Of a stretch of DNA of 64,000 nt, positions 43,464 to 55,406 are shown in pieces. Under the pieces are notes generated by a model. That model searched no databases. It was given only the letters and a program-made list of their open reading frames with translations, and was not told the origin of the DNA. The DNA is taken from NCBI RefSeq assembly GCF_016808335.1, contig NC_053150.1:31265238-31329237 (forward strand), in the 5' to 3' direction. Position 1 is the first letter of the stretch, and each line of letters opens with the position of its first letter. The translations under genes were made by a program, and so were the position numbers. The stretch is from Panicum virgatum. Lineage: Eukaryota > Streptophyta > Magnoliopsida > Poales > Poaceae.

Positions 43464-44814
43464 CGCTCTTTCTCCAAGGCTCCTATGCTCCACGCCATCT
43501 CTGAGTCTCTCTCTTTCTCCAAGGCTCCTTGCTCCATGCCATCTCCAAGCCGTGCTCCATTGACCTGCAAAGCAAAAGGATGAGGATGAGCGCCATGGAG
43601 GATGGGAATATGAGCACCGAGGAAGAAGCGGAGAACCTGCGTGGGTTCTCACCGCGCATGGTGGGCACCGTGCTGGAGGCGCACCGCTGTGACGGGGTCC
43701 ATGAGAGCTGCTAGTGCGGGGTTAGAGGCCAGCGTGGGACTGGTCGCCAGCTCGTACAACCGGGATGCGCTCGTCGTCATCCGCCGCGATTGCAAGCCAC
43801 GTGTACGTGCTCCTTGTCTCGCGAACTCTCTGGTGTGGAGCGGATGCTAATTTTATTTGCTAGTTGTCGGGCTCGACAGACCAGGATGAGCGGGTGGTCA
43901 GGCTTTCCACGAGGCCATGGCGCGCGGCGGTGGTGTGGCGCACGGCGTGAGGCTACACAGGGCGCTGGCAGCGGGCCGCGGCGGCGGTGCGGCAAACGGC
44001 GCGAGGCCGCGTGCGAGGTGGCATCACGGGGCTGCAGTGGGTCAGGGCCATGGTGCTCAGCGGCGATGCAGGGCTGTGGTGGCACGGCACATAGCGCTAC
44101 ACCGCTTACGCGGTGGTTGGCTGGTTGCACGGGGAGCAGCGGCGGCTCGAAGGAGCTGCTGCCAGTGTTTTTATATTTTTTATTCGATCTGTTGGGGTGG
44201 GTCACGGCGTGATCTGCCCCTAAAATCTATACAGGGGCGGGTCATGGCCTCACCCGTCCCAATAAATCGATTTATAGGGACGGGTGAGGTCTCGATTTAT
44301 AGGGACGGGTGAGGTCATGACCCGCTCCTATAAATTGGTTTTAAAGGGCAGGTAACGTACCCGCCCTTACAAGCAGCTATTTTTAGTTGTGCTGCAAATA
44401 TCTATTTTTAGCTGTGGAAAGTAGGGGCGGTTGCTATACCCGCCTCTAAAAATATGTTTTTACATGCCCCTACAAACTCTTTTTTATAGTAGTGTCAGCT
44501 TAACGAGTTCATCTTAACTGTTAAGGACCTTGGGGCATAAAGGTTGGGTAACGAGACATAGAGATGTCAACCAACAACAAGAGTTATATGTGATATGATT
44601 TGCAAGTTGTTGCTTACAGATCTAGCTCATCTCCTAGTAGTGATCCTAAAGCTCACTAGTAGACTTGTTAGTTGTGGGTCTTGAATCACTAAGTATCAAT
44701 GGAGGGATATTGATTTTAGTGGGAGTAGATTCTTTTAATTGCTTCATGAGATTTACTTTGTCATGGATATTTTGTCTTATTATTTTGCACTATATTATTA
44801 TTTGTTGTAAATCA

Positions 44815-46001
44815 ATGGAACCTAGCACCCAACAACCTTTTGCTTTGCGTTCAATACATGAAAAGGATAAGTTAAATGGGACAAACTATATGGAGTGGAT
44901 CCAAAACCTGAGAATTGTTCTAGGGATGAGAAAAAGAATTATGTTCTAAACACCCCATTATCACCAAAACCTGCATGCATGAAACTCGAGCTGCAGATGC
45001 AGTTTGAAACAAACCATGAAACATAAGATATGATCGTGGCACTGAAAGACATGTTCCAGTCACAAGCCAGGACTGAAAAGGTTCAATGTCTCTAAGACCT
45101 TGTGGAGACCAAGCTAGCAGAAGGCGCGGCTGTGGGGCCATATGTGCTCAAAATTGTTGGTTACTCCCAGCGGTTGGAGATGTTGGGCTTCCCACTAGGC
45201 CAAGAGTTGGCCACTGATGTCATTTTGGCATCTCTTCAACCTAGCTATGGTAACTTCATCTCAAAGTACCACATGCATGGGGTGGAGAAGGGCTTAAATG
45301 AGTTGTGTGGTATGCTCAAGACAGTAGAGAGCAACATCAAGAAAACTAGTGGTGTCCATGTGATAGCAATACAGAACAAGCCTAGCTTTAAGAGGAAGGG
45401 CAATTCTTGGAAGAAGAAGAAGAAGAAGAAGAAGAAGGGCAAGGCTAAAGATGCGATCTCCAAGCCAAACCTAACGCCCAAGACTAAAGCTGAACCTGAT
45501 CCGACCAAAGAATGCTTTCATTGTAAAGAACTTCATCACTAGAAGAGGAACTGCAAGCTATACCTAGCTTCCTTGAAGAATACTAGACGTAAGAGTACTT
45601 CCACATTAGGTGTACTTGTTGTTAATATTATGGACATTTTGCTTGCTATTTCTTTTATCAATTCTTGGGTATTTGATACCGGATCAGTTGCTCATATTTG
45701 CAATCCGATGCAGGGGCTGATAAGAAGTAGAAGTGTGCAAAGAGGAGAAGTCGATTTTCGCATGGGCAATAATGCAAGAGTTCTTGTGTTGACTGTCGGG
45801 ACGATGCAACTTCACCTCCCGGCAGGATTTATTATGGAGTTGAATAATTTTTGTTTCGTTCCTAGTTTTAGTCGAAACATTATATCTCCATGTTTGATGG
45901 AGGATGATTATTCATTTGCGAGTAAAAACAATGGTTGTGTGATCTCTAAGAATGTTATGTTTCTAGCTTTTGCGTATATAAGAATGAGCTATTTATTTTA
46001 A
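44815..46001 (+). pseudogene. copia gag and protease, broken
   Basis: The gag ATG is at 44815 (MEPSTQQPFALRS), with KLNGTNYMEWIQNLRIVL as the conserved copia gag start. The frame is lost in an A run near 44933 and regained by about 45100. A Lys run (45412-45440, AAG repeats) precedes a CX2CX4HX4C zinc knuckle, CFHCKELHH, in which a TAG at 45541-45543 interrupts the motif. The aspartic protease follows with WVFDTGSVAHIC near 45668-45703. The open part ends at 46001. Confidence 0.88.
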
Positions 46002-46760
46002 ATCTTTATGATTCATTAGTCTATAGGCTTAATGATTTGAGTCCTACCTATATGTGACATTGTCGTTTGGGTCTTGTAAGTGAGAAGCACATGAAGAAGC
46101 TACATTCTGATGGACTTCTAACTTCATTTAATTTTGAATCATATAAAACATGTGATGCTTGTTTGCAAGGCAAGATGGCTAAGACACCTTTCACATGTTT
46201 TCTTGAAAGAGCATCAGATTTGTAGGAACTCATACATACTGATGTATGTGGACCAATGAGCACAACAGCTAGAGGAGATCCCAATACTTCAAAACATTTA
46301 CGGATGATTTTAATAGATATGTCTATGTCTACTAAATGAAGTATAAGTCAGAAACCTTTGAAAAGTTTAGGAAATTTCAGAATTAAATGTTGAAAATCAA
46401 CATGGCAAGAAAATTAAGACTTTATGATCTGATCATGGAAGCAAGTATTTGAATCACGAGTTTAGCACTCATCCAAAGAGTTGTGGAATTGTTTCATAAC
46501 TTATGCCACCTGGACACCCCAGAGAAATGGGGTTTTCGAGCAATGTAATCAAACTTTGTTGGACATGGTTCGATCAATGATGAGCCAGTCGGACCTACCG
46601 TTGTCATTCTCGGGTTATGCTTTAGAAAAAACAGCTTTCATACTTAACAGGGTACCATCAAAATTTGTAGTTAAGACGCCATATGAGATGTGGACTAGAA
46701 AGACACCCAGTTTGTCTTTTCTAGAAATTTTGGGTTGTGAAGCATTTGTCATGTGACTCC
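46002..46760 (+). pseudogene. copia integrase, broken
   Basis: The GAG-pre-integrase zinc region (HCRLGLVSEKHMKKLHSDGL, about 46060-46120, then CDACLQGK) is followed by HTDVCGPM with the first catalytic Asp near 46240. After several stops and frameshifts, TPQRNGVFEQCNQTLLDM near 46510-46570 carries the catalytic Glu region, and FILNRVPSK marks the C-terminal core. Confidence 0.85.
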
Positions 46761-47076
46761 AGTCGGACAAGCTTACACCCAAATTAGATAAGTGCATTTT
46801 TGTGAGATATCCAAAGGAGACTTTGGGGTATTACTTCTATAATTGATCCGAGGGCAAATTATTTGTCGCTTAGAATAGAGTTTTCCGAGAGAAAGAGTAT
46901 TTCAAACTGACAAAAGTAGAAGAATGGTGCAACATGAAGAAGTTCGAGATGAACAGATAAGGCAAGACTCTACGAGTGATGCTAATGTAGTAGATCAAGT
47001 TGAGGTACCCATGGATAAAGAAGCACCACCACAACCACAAAGGCCAGCGAGGCTCCGCGAAGCGTGAGAATTATTA

Positions 47077-48300
47077 TTGTTGGATAATGATGAGCCTATG
47101 CCATATGCAGAAGTAATGTCGGACCCTGACTCTGAAAAGTGGCAGAGTGTCATGGAATCCAAAATAGAGTCCACGAGAGACAATCAAGTTTGGAACTTGA
47201 TTGACACACCTGATGGTGTTAAATCCATAGAGTGCAAATGGATCTATAAGAAGAAGAAAGGTATCGATGGAAATATTCACATCTATAAAGCTCGACTTGT
47301 TGCAAAAGGTTTTCAACAAGTTTGAGGAGTTGACTATGATGAGACCTTCTCACCCGTACCAATGCTTAAATCTTTCGGATTCTTCTAGTTATAGCTGCAT
47401 ATTTTGATTATGAGATTTGGCAGATGGACATCAAGACAACTTTCCTAAATTGAAATCTAATTGAGGACATGTATATGATGCAGCTCGAGGGTTTTGTCAA
47501 TCCAACCAATGCTGGAAAGTTATGCAAGCTTTGTAAATCTATTTATGGATTGAACCAAGCATCTCGAAGTTGGAACATTCGTTTTAGTGAAGTTGTCAAA
47601 GGGTTTGGCTTCATTAAGAACAAAGAAGAGGCTTGTGTTTACAAGAAGGAAAGTGGGAGCTCTGTTGCATTTCAAATCTTGTATGCAGATGACATATTAC
47701 TGATTGAAAATGATATTCCTACGCTTGAGTCCATAAAGACTTTGCTGAAAAAATATTTTTTGATGAAGGACTTAGGGAAAGCAGCATACATTCTGGGCAT
47801 GAAAATCTATAGAGATAGATCAAAATAGCTTATAGGTTTAAGCCAAGATACTTATATTGACAAGGTGCTGAAATGGTTTAGCATGGAAGAGAGCGTTCTT
47901 GCCTATGTCACATGGCATACATCTTTGCAAGACTCAGTAACCTTCGATGACTGATGAGCGGGATCGCATCAGCAGAGTTCCTTATGCCTCAGCACTTGGA
48001 TCTATCATATATGCAATGATGAGTACTCACCCAGATGTTTCATATGCACTAAGTGTTATGAGCAGGTACCGGTCTGATCTAGGAGAAAGTCACTGGACAG
48101 CCGTGAAAAATATTCTGAAGTACTTTAGAAGAACTAAGGATGTGTTCCTAGTCTACGGAGGTGAGGAGGAGCTTGTTGTAATGAGTTACATCAATGCTAG
48201 TTTCCAAACTGACAAAGATGATTCAAAGTCCCAATAAGGATTTGTGTTCACAATAAATGGTGGTGCGGTTAGCTGGAAGAGTTCCAAGCAGGGGACATGG
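47077..48300 (+). pseudogene. copia reverse transcriptase and partial RNase H
   Basis: The RT start ECKWIYKKKKG and YKARLVAKGFQQV (about 47230-47325) is followed by a TGA, then MDIKTTFLN near 47425, SIYGLNQASRSWN near 47540, and the catalytic LYADDILL at about 47680-47703. Lesions include TGA 47323-47325, TGA 47452-47454 and TAG 47826-47828. RNase H begins near 47950 and is lost after SWKSSKQ at about 48290. Confidence 0.88.
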
Positions 48301-48363
48301 CCGATTCTATCAAGGTATTACAGTTAAATATGTGTAATGGAGTTCCTATAGTGAGTGAAAATA

Positions 48364-48992
48364 CACTACTACAGAATAGGCCTTTGTTCCAGGCCATTTG
48401 TCCCGGCTGCTTTTGGGCCCGGGACAATAGGTGGTTTTTGTCCCGGGTCCAACGGCTAGCCAGGCCAGCGGGGGGGGGGGGGGGGGGGGGGGAGCAGGGG
48501 CCTTTTGTCCCGGTTGGAGGCACCAACCGGGACAAAAGGACCCCCTTTTGTCCCGGTTGGTGGCTCCAACCGGGACAAAAGGCTCTGGACATTTAGTCTC
48601 GGGTGGTAAGACCAACCGGGACAAAAGGACCCCCTTTTGTCCCGGTTGGTGGCTCCAACCCGGATAAAAGGGGTCTTTTGTCCCCGGTTGGTGGCTCCAA
48701 CCCAGACAAAAGGATCATTCACGTGTTAGTTTAACAGAAATGCATTCATTCTAAAGTCACATGTGGTGTGTAGGTGGGGTGGTAAAGAAATTACACGCGA
48801 GGCAAGACATCTCGAGTTCGAGTTCTGGGTTGCACAGAATATTTTTTTACGTTACACATGTCCTTTAGTCCCGGTTATTTCACCCGGGACTAAAGGGTCC
48901 GGGCCTTTTGTCCCGGCTTCATTGTCCCGGTTCCAAAACCGGGATGAAAGGAGGATTTGGAACCGGGTCAAAAGCTTGTTTCTGTAGTAGTG
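48364..48992. mobile_element. Small CACTA-derived MITE with ATA target duplication
   Basis: The ends are CACTACTACAGAATAGGC and, in inverse, CACTACTACAGAAACAAGC. ATA flanks both sides (48361-48363 and 48993-48995). The interior is mostly TTTTGTCCCGGTTGG and CCAACCGGGACAAAA words in both orientations, able to form strong hairpins, with a G run of about 20 bases at 48471-48492. It is non-coding and inserted into the copia element. Confidence 0.92.
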
Positions 48993-49092
48993 ATACTACT
49001 GATGATGCATTGGTCTGATTGTGTTGTTTTACTGAGTGTGAACATAAGTCTAAAGCAAACATAAGTTGTTAGCGGTGAATCAAGTGGGAGAA

Positions 49093-49740
49093 TGTTGGAT
49101 ATTTGTGATCTTGGCTAACCAAACCCAACATGATTACTTTTGTTCCACCGATAGAAATAAAATGTAACAAAATAAGTGTGTTGTGATCGGCGAGCACACT
49201 AAACGCAACCAACTAGGAGTCGACCCCAGCCCCACGGTATTGTATATAAATATGAGGAGGAGGATACCTCAAAATACCAATCCAATCTAATCTCATGATT
49301 AGACTAAACGCCCACTCCGATCAGTTAGGGCACAGCTAGAGGCTAGAAGCACGACTGCCTCATGACGGGAGTTGCTACTCGTCATCGACAACAAGAACTT
49401 CATCAACAGAGATCTAAATCTCACTTATTGGTGAAGATCGAGTCTACTTTATCTACATAGCTCTACTACTACAATTACAGAGGTGTTCATGGATTCGAGA
49501 GGCTCTCGTCGGTATTAATCTAAGATTTCCATGTTAAGTTAATGATTAGTGATGATAATTATGCTAAGTTAAGATCCTGTTTATATATGGTTAATCAAAT
49601 CTAAGACCTACTTGCAATCGTTGTGATAGCTTCAGTATCTCTGGCAGATATAAAAAACGTTCCTAATAGGGACAGTGGGGGATAATATTTCTTCAATCAA
49701 TTTCCTGGTCTCAAAATATTTGAAGACTGATTTTCCAACA
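49093..49740 (+). repeat. 3' LTR of the copia element
   Basis: The purine tract AAGTGGGAGAA immediately precedes TGTTGGATATTT at 49093. The LTR ends TTTTCCAACA at 49740, so the ends are TGTTGGA/TCCAACA inverted repeats. A TATA-like TATATAAATATGAGG is at about 49242-49256. The following AAAAG would be one target duplication copy; its partner was not found. Confidence 0.85.
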
Positions 49741-50523
49741 AAAAGTATTTCTAGATATAAAAACATATATGCTTATTGTTGAAATAGTAGATACTAACTC
49801 GGATCAAATTCTAACGCTCAGTTAATATATATACTCTAATGCAGTAATAATCGGATGAAATACAACATGTGAAATAAGATATTTCTATTCTATAAAAGTT
49901 GAAACATTTGAAATCTTTTCTCACCAAAGTTAGGCCCACCGTACCCCTCACAGAGGTCCCACTTGTCAGGCCAAAAGTTTTGACGAAAGAGAGTATAGTC
50001 CCATTTTTTGATAGATGGAAAATGTTTCCACCCAAAAGCCTTTTTTCACCAAAAATTTTACCATACCCACACATCATACTCACACTATACTTTCCATTAT
50101 TACTTGCAAAAATCAGGCGCAAGTCCCCTTTTACTTTCCATTGTTACATGCACTGATCGGGTGCCTGCTGCTTTTTTGGTAAAGACGATCCTTTCCATTA
50201 TTGCCTGACCGGGCGGCTGATGTTTTGGCAAAAATTCCTTCCCATGACATGCACTGATTTCCTTCCTACTTCTGAGCTGATTTCGTTCCCATTTACTGAC
50301 GATCTCTCCCTGGCACACCTCACATGCAAGCTCTTCGTGGCCCTAGCGGTTGGAGGTGTCGCTGACCTGCTCCTATTGCCGAGCAGATGCATGATGCCGC
50401 CGATTAACCTATTGCTGACACACGACGACGAACAACGACGGCGAGTATCGACTGTTGTCGGTTCACGATGACGCCGATGATCCACTGTTGCCAACGCACG
50501 ACGACGCCGATCACCCTACCGGC
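49741..50523. other. Unassigned spacer, may include the Helitron 5' end
   Basis: No gene is recognised. The word TTTCCATTATTACTTGCAAAA and its relatives recur around 50088-50215. A Helitron 5' terminus (TC after A) could lie here, but such short ends cannot be recognised without a family comparison. Confidence 0.35.
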
Positions 50524-50733
50524 CTTCAGCAGAAGTGCACGCAGAGCGGAGGCGTCCGCCCCTTCGGCCTCTCCACCCTCGTCGGGTTCTACCCCTGCAC
50601 CAACAAGCCCGCCCTGTAACAGCCCAACGCCACCGGCCGCAACTCCAACTGCATGCGCGAGTGCCTCGAGAAGAACTACAAGAAGACATCAGGCAAGGAG
50701 ACCATCAAGCTCGCCATCAGAACACTCCTCGAG
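50524..50733 (+). pseudogene. Captured fragment of a proteasome alpha-7 (PAD1-type) gene
   Basis: The plus strand reads CTQSGGVRPFGLSTLVGFYP, CTNKPAL, TAA at 50617-50619, then NATGRNSNCMRECLEKNYKK and SGKETIKLAIRTLLE, followed at 50734 by GTATAT, a plausible intron donor at an exon end. The RPFGxSTL and GKETIKLAIR motifs are those of the 20S proteasome alpha-type-7 subunit. Relative to the family, about ten residues are missing at the stop and several normally invariant residues are Cys. The piece has 70 codons and no start. It lies directly upstream of the Helitron genes and was probably captured by that element. Confidence 0.82.
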
Positions 50734-50939
50734 GTATATACTTGCCACTGAATTATCCCCTACCACTAGCTCCCCTCCCAGTTAGATTTATATTGCCACG
50801 AAAGTGATTATTTAGAGAAAGATAGATGGTCAATTGGGGTAACTAAGCTACGTGGCACTATTGGCAGCCAGCCCGACATCAGGCGCGTCGTCTCGGAGGA
50901 CGTCCTCGCCGCCGCGACCTCCGCCTCGATCGGCAATCA

Positions 50940-51230
50940 CGCCAAGCAATTACGCAACTGCCTCACGCCGGCAGTGCGCCCGGCGGCAGGATCACCATCG
51001 CCGCCGTTGTTTAAAAGGTCACAGTTCCGGGGTTGGCGATCACGTCAGGCAATTGGGCCACAGGCCACAGCCTCACGCCAGCAGTGCGCCCGGCGGCAGG
51101 GTCACCTTCGCCACCATTTAAAAAGGTAATGCATTCTTTGATCATCAAAATACTGCTTTTGTGATCCCTACAAGCAAATTACCCACTGGCAGCAGTGCGC
51201 CCGGCGGCAGGATCACCTTCACCGCCATCT
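50940..51230 (+). repeat. Three copies of a 110-bp repeat
   Basis: The word GCAGTGCGCCCGGCGGCAGG followed by RTCACC occurs at 50971, 51081 and 51192, in a unit that also includes GCGATCACGYCARGCAATT and TTTAAAAGGT. The third copy is shorter. The unit can be read as a repeated SAPGGRIT-like peptide, but codon-level support is weak. Origin unknown. Confidence 0.7.
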
Positions 51231-51261
51231 TTTTTGTTGTGACATATTTCGGTTGAAGCAA

Positions 51262-52960
51262 ATGGATGGCCGTCGACCATTTGGAGATACAAATACATTG
51301 AATCGTCGTAAGCGACATTCATATGATCTACATGATAACCAAGCTGTGCAAAATGGTATGTTCATGTGATCACATTATAACTGTTTCATTTTAGTTTTGC
51401 ACATAATTCATAAACCATAATATTTGGAATTCCAGTTGATTGCACCGAGCAAAGGGAAGTTAAGAGGCAAAGGGCTAGGGAGAAATATGCAAGCATGCCA
51501 GCTGATAAAAAAGCCGAGTTGAATGCTAAGAGGCGAGAAAGTTATTATCAGAAAAAGGCCGAAAGAGAAGCTGCTCGGAATAATACAAAGAATCTCGGTA
51601 TAATTTTTACAACCCGACACATTAGTATGTGAGTCTGCTACTCAAAATGTATTGACCATATGTAGGTGTTGCTCCTTTGATTAATGAAACAAATACATTC
51701 AATGGCGTTGTTGAGCAACCGACTTCTGAGTTAGACGGGACAACCACAATAGGTATACTTAAAATAAATTGTACCCATCAGTGTGTGAGTCTGCTAACTC
51801 AAATGCATTTATCTTATGTAGGTGTTACCTATGTGATTAATAAAACAAATACGTCCAATGGCGTTGTTGAGCATCTAACTTCTGAGTTAAACGAGAGAAC
51901 TACAGATGATTCTGATGATTCATGGTTGCATCACAATGATACTTTCCAAACAATTCCAATGGAAGGTACGAGCACTCTATACAGAGCATATGGTATTGTT
52001 AATTATTCATATTATAGCTAGATCATATGCATACTATCAATTCACTAACGATCTTACATTTTTCGAACCATGTGATAGTTCTTCCGGAATTGTCTCTGGT
52101 CGAGCGGCGGAGGGCGAAAGACAGAGAAAGGTGGAGCAAAAGGTACCTTAATATGACGGATGATCAGAAGGCTAAGAAAAATGCCAACAAACGATCAACT
52201 AGGACTATCAGTTATTCTGATATTATGGCCAATGTTGCAGCCAACGAAGGTTTGCACATTTCTTGAAGCATCATTATTTCTATTACAGCATATATGGTTT
52301 ATTTCTTAATCTTTTATGTTTATATATTACGTTTATGAGTGTAGAAAGAATAGAGGGTACCTCTGTCACGCCATATGGTACCGGCACATCAGTAGTTGAG
52401 GATGAGATTACTCCAGAGGAGCTGAAAAGGGATTATGATAGGAGAAGGTATCTTGAAATGACAGATTTAGCAAAGCATGAGAAGATATTAAAAGCTAATG
52501 AATGCCAAAAGCAAAAAAACATACCCAATCAAGGTACTATAATATATAATCCATTGTGAAAATAACTATTAATATGTATGTCGACCATAATATTTGGCCT
52601 ACAATTTTCAGGTGAACATATTGATACACCTGTTGCTGGGACCTTACAATCTGCATTGACGCAACAACAGTCTGGTCGAATAACTAGGGCGCGCACTAGA
52701 AATATTGATCGAGAAGATCAGTTTGACTTTGGTTTATGGGAACCAGATGACCCGATGCATGGAGTTGAAGGTATGACTATTGCTTTAGCATGCCTATCTA
52801 TTCTTATTTGAATAATGAAGTGACTTGTTGTTTGTTATATTTATTAGAACATGATTTAGATGTGCAGAACCCAGTGGATTATGGACCTGCTAATATAGAG
52901 GACGATGAGGCACGCGTATTCCATCACCATGGTTAGTTACTGATCCGAATGAACTCACTA
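51262..52960 (+). pseudogene. Helitron 5' accessory exons
   Basis: Several short exons appear in series, separated by AT-rich GT-AG introns: ATG 51262 (MDGRRPFGDTNTLNRRKRHS), then about 51432-51597 (REKYASMPADKKAELNAKRR), 51666-51755, 51822-51965, 52077-52245 (ERWSKRYLNMTDDQKAKKNA), 52344-52530, 52613-52770 (GRITRARTRNID). The repeated charged motif R-x5-MxxxxKxxxxxKxR looks like a family of related short repeats. This is the usual N-terminal leader of grass Helitron Rep/helicase proteins; its role is unknown. Exon borders are approximate. Confidence 0.65.
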
Positions 52961-53013
52961 ATATTAATATATATTTAGTGATTATAATAAATATATATCA
53001 CAATATACACGCA

Positions 53014-55333
53014 GATTTCGAGTACGAGTATGTTGTGGATGCTGATATTGGATATAGATGTTCGGATTCATATGATGCAGTGTACAAGAATCTTCCTAAG
53101 AAACACCATGTTCTGAAAAAAGCAAAAAACTATCAATTCTGCCATGCAAAGAGGTTCCCAGGTGAAGGGCCGGCCTTCTGTTGCAGGAAAGGGAAGGTTA
53201 ATATATATATTCCGGAGATATCAGCAGAGCTGCGCTGCTTGTTTGCCAGTCAGTTTGACAGGGATGCAATATATTTTAGGAAGCACATTTGGTATTTTAA
53301 TAGTCGCTTCTCATTCACAAGCTTTGGAGTTTCCATTGATCATAATCTTGCATCTACAAGAGGTACTGGTGTCTATTGTTTTAAAGCACACGGTCAGATA
53401 TATCATAGGTTGGATCAACTTGTTCCTGGTGGGAGAGGGCCGCACCATATGCAGCTATACTTTTATGACACCGATGAGACCATTGCACATAGGGTCAAAA
53501 GGTCGCCTAAGCTTGATACTTCATTGATCCGGTTGATTTTGAGGATTCTGCAGAACAACCCATATGTGCTTCTATTCTAGAATCTCGGTTCGGTGTCTAA
53601 TATTGCAGAGTACAACATTGAACTTAATAAAAGCATATCTGTTGATCAGAGGAGATATAACGCCTCTGGGATGGATCAGGTCGCTGCTATATGGACGGAC
53701 GGTAATGACCCTCAACAGAGGTTTTCTCGAAGCATAATAATATAGGGCAGAGAAGATCGACCTCACTATGTCAGGGCGTTCCATGGTTGCTACGACCCAT
53801 TGGCCTACCCTCTGTTGTGTCCTGGTGGTGAGACTGGATGGGAGAATAAACAAATTAAATATCAAGATCCACCTCCTGCTAATCCGAAGAGAAAATATAC
53901 GAAGCGTAAGAAGCAATTTTTGTTTTGTATTATTGATTATTTATTGCTGTTATGGAGAGTAAACATATATTATCTCATTCACATATGATCTTCCTGATGG
54001 GGAATCAGGTGCAGTTCAGTTGCAGCCTTCTAAAAAGGGAAAACACCGACATTCGGTGTATTACAATTTTGAAGGGGAAGACAATGATATGGATGAGCAA
54101 AGTGGGAACGAGGATGATCCCAATCTTGAGCTCGATGACATAGGTATGAACACACTTTCCATTTATTGTTTTATGTTATGTATTATACAGGTATTATATA
54201 TGAAAATAATATTAAGTAATGATATGGACTCATTTTCCTACACTCTCTACATCTAACAGCTGGTGGAGGATCTCGGCGTCACGTCACTGCGAGAGAGTAC
54301 TATTGTTTCAAGTTACAAATTCGTGAAGGTCAATTCAATGTGTTCTTTCATGCTGGTCGGCTCTTCCAACAATTTGCAGTAGATATGTATGTCAAGGTTG
54401 AGTCAATGTGTCTAGATTGGTATGCGAAGCTAGCAAATCAGGCTATAATTCATGCAGATTTATATTAGGTGAGCTTTGATTAAACTATGAGCCATCAAGT
54501 CACAATTGAATGTAATTCCATCAATTAGCATCTAAAATTTTACAATTCTTCTGTGGTCAGGGTCTGCTTGACACACTCGCCGCCGGAGAGGCTGATGCTT
54601 CGAAGGCTGGGCTCAGGGTTGTTTTGAGTAAGGATTTTTCCGGCAGTGATCGTGATGTGCAAAGTAGGTTCATGGATGCAATGACACTGGTTACACGGTA
54701 TGGGAAGCCAGATTTCTTTGTAACAATGACATGCAATCCATATTGGGATGAGATAGTTGCAGAATTGCTGCCAGGGCAGACACCCCAAGATCGACCTGAT
54801 GTTGTTGCGAGGGTGTATCATGCTAAGTTGCTGGACCTTCATGATTTTTTATTAAAAAGGGTCACTTGGGCATGGATGCTGCATGGGGCATGTAACATAG
54901 TTTCAGAAGAGGGGCCTGCCATATGAGCACTTTCTACTGGTTATGGAGTCCGGGAGTAAGCTAAAGAGTCCTGATGATTATGATAGATATATTTCAGCTG
55001 AACTTCCTGACAAGAAAAAGTATCCTGAGTTACATAAGCTTGTATGCAAACATATGATGCATGGTCCATGTGGAGTTCTAAACAAGGTCTGTCCATGCAT
55101 GGTTGATGGTGAATGTCGCTTTCGGTACCCTCGCCAGTTCATTGAAAGTACGCAGTAAGGAAAGGACTCTTATCCAGTATACAGAAGATGAGAGGATGGG
55201 CAGAAAGTGAAGGTGCGTAAGGAATGGCTTGATAACCGATGGGTGGTTCCTTATAATCCAGTCCTGCTGATGAGGTATAACTGCCACATTAATGTAGAGA
55301 TATATTGCAGTATTAAGTCTGTTAAGTATCTAT

Positions 55334-55406
<73 letters not shown>

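Larger units (their letters stand above)
38368..44494. mobile_element. Outer CACTA element, non-autonomous, containing a second CACTA
   Basis: The left end CACCACTACAAATGAG and the right end, which in inverse reads CACTACTATAAAAAAGAG, are CACTA-type termini. Subterminal GGGGCGGGTCATGAC and CACCCGCCC words occur at both ends (38392-38470 and 44195-44460). The 3-bp flanks AAC and TCA do not match, so one end may be mutated. Without the inner insertion the element is about 1.25 kb. Its interior at 43520-44170 is GC-rich with open stretches that I could not assign to any family. Confidence 0.75.
44495..49740 (+). mobile_element. Ty1/copia LTR retrotransposon, truncated and degenerate
   Basis: The internal order is gag, protease, integrase, RT and RNase H, which is the copia order. 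A 3' LTR is present at 49093-49740, but no 5' LTR or primer site is seen; the left part seems to be cut at or before the outer CACTA at 44494. All domains carry stops and frameshifts. A small CACTA is inserted at 48364-48992 and part of RNase H is deleted around it. Confidence 0.88.
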
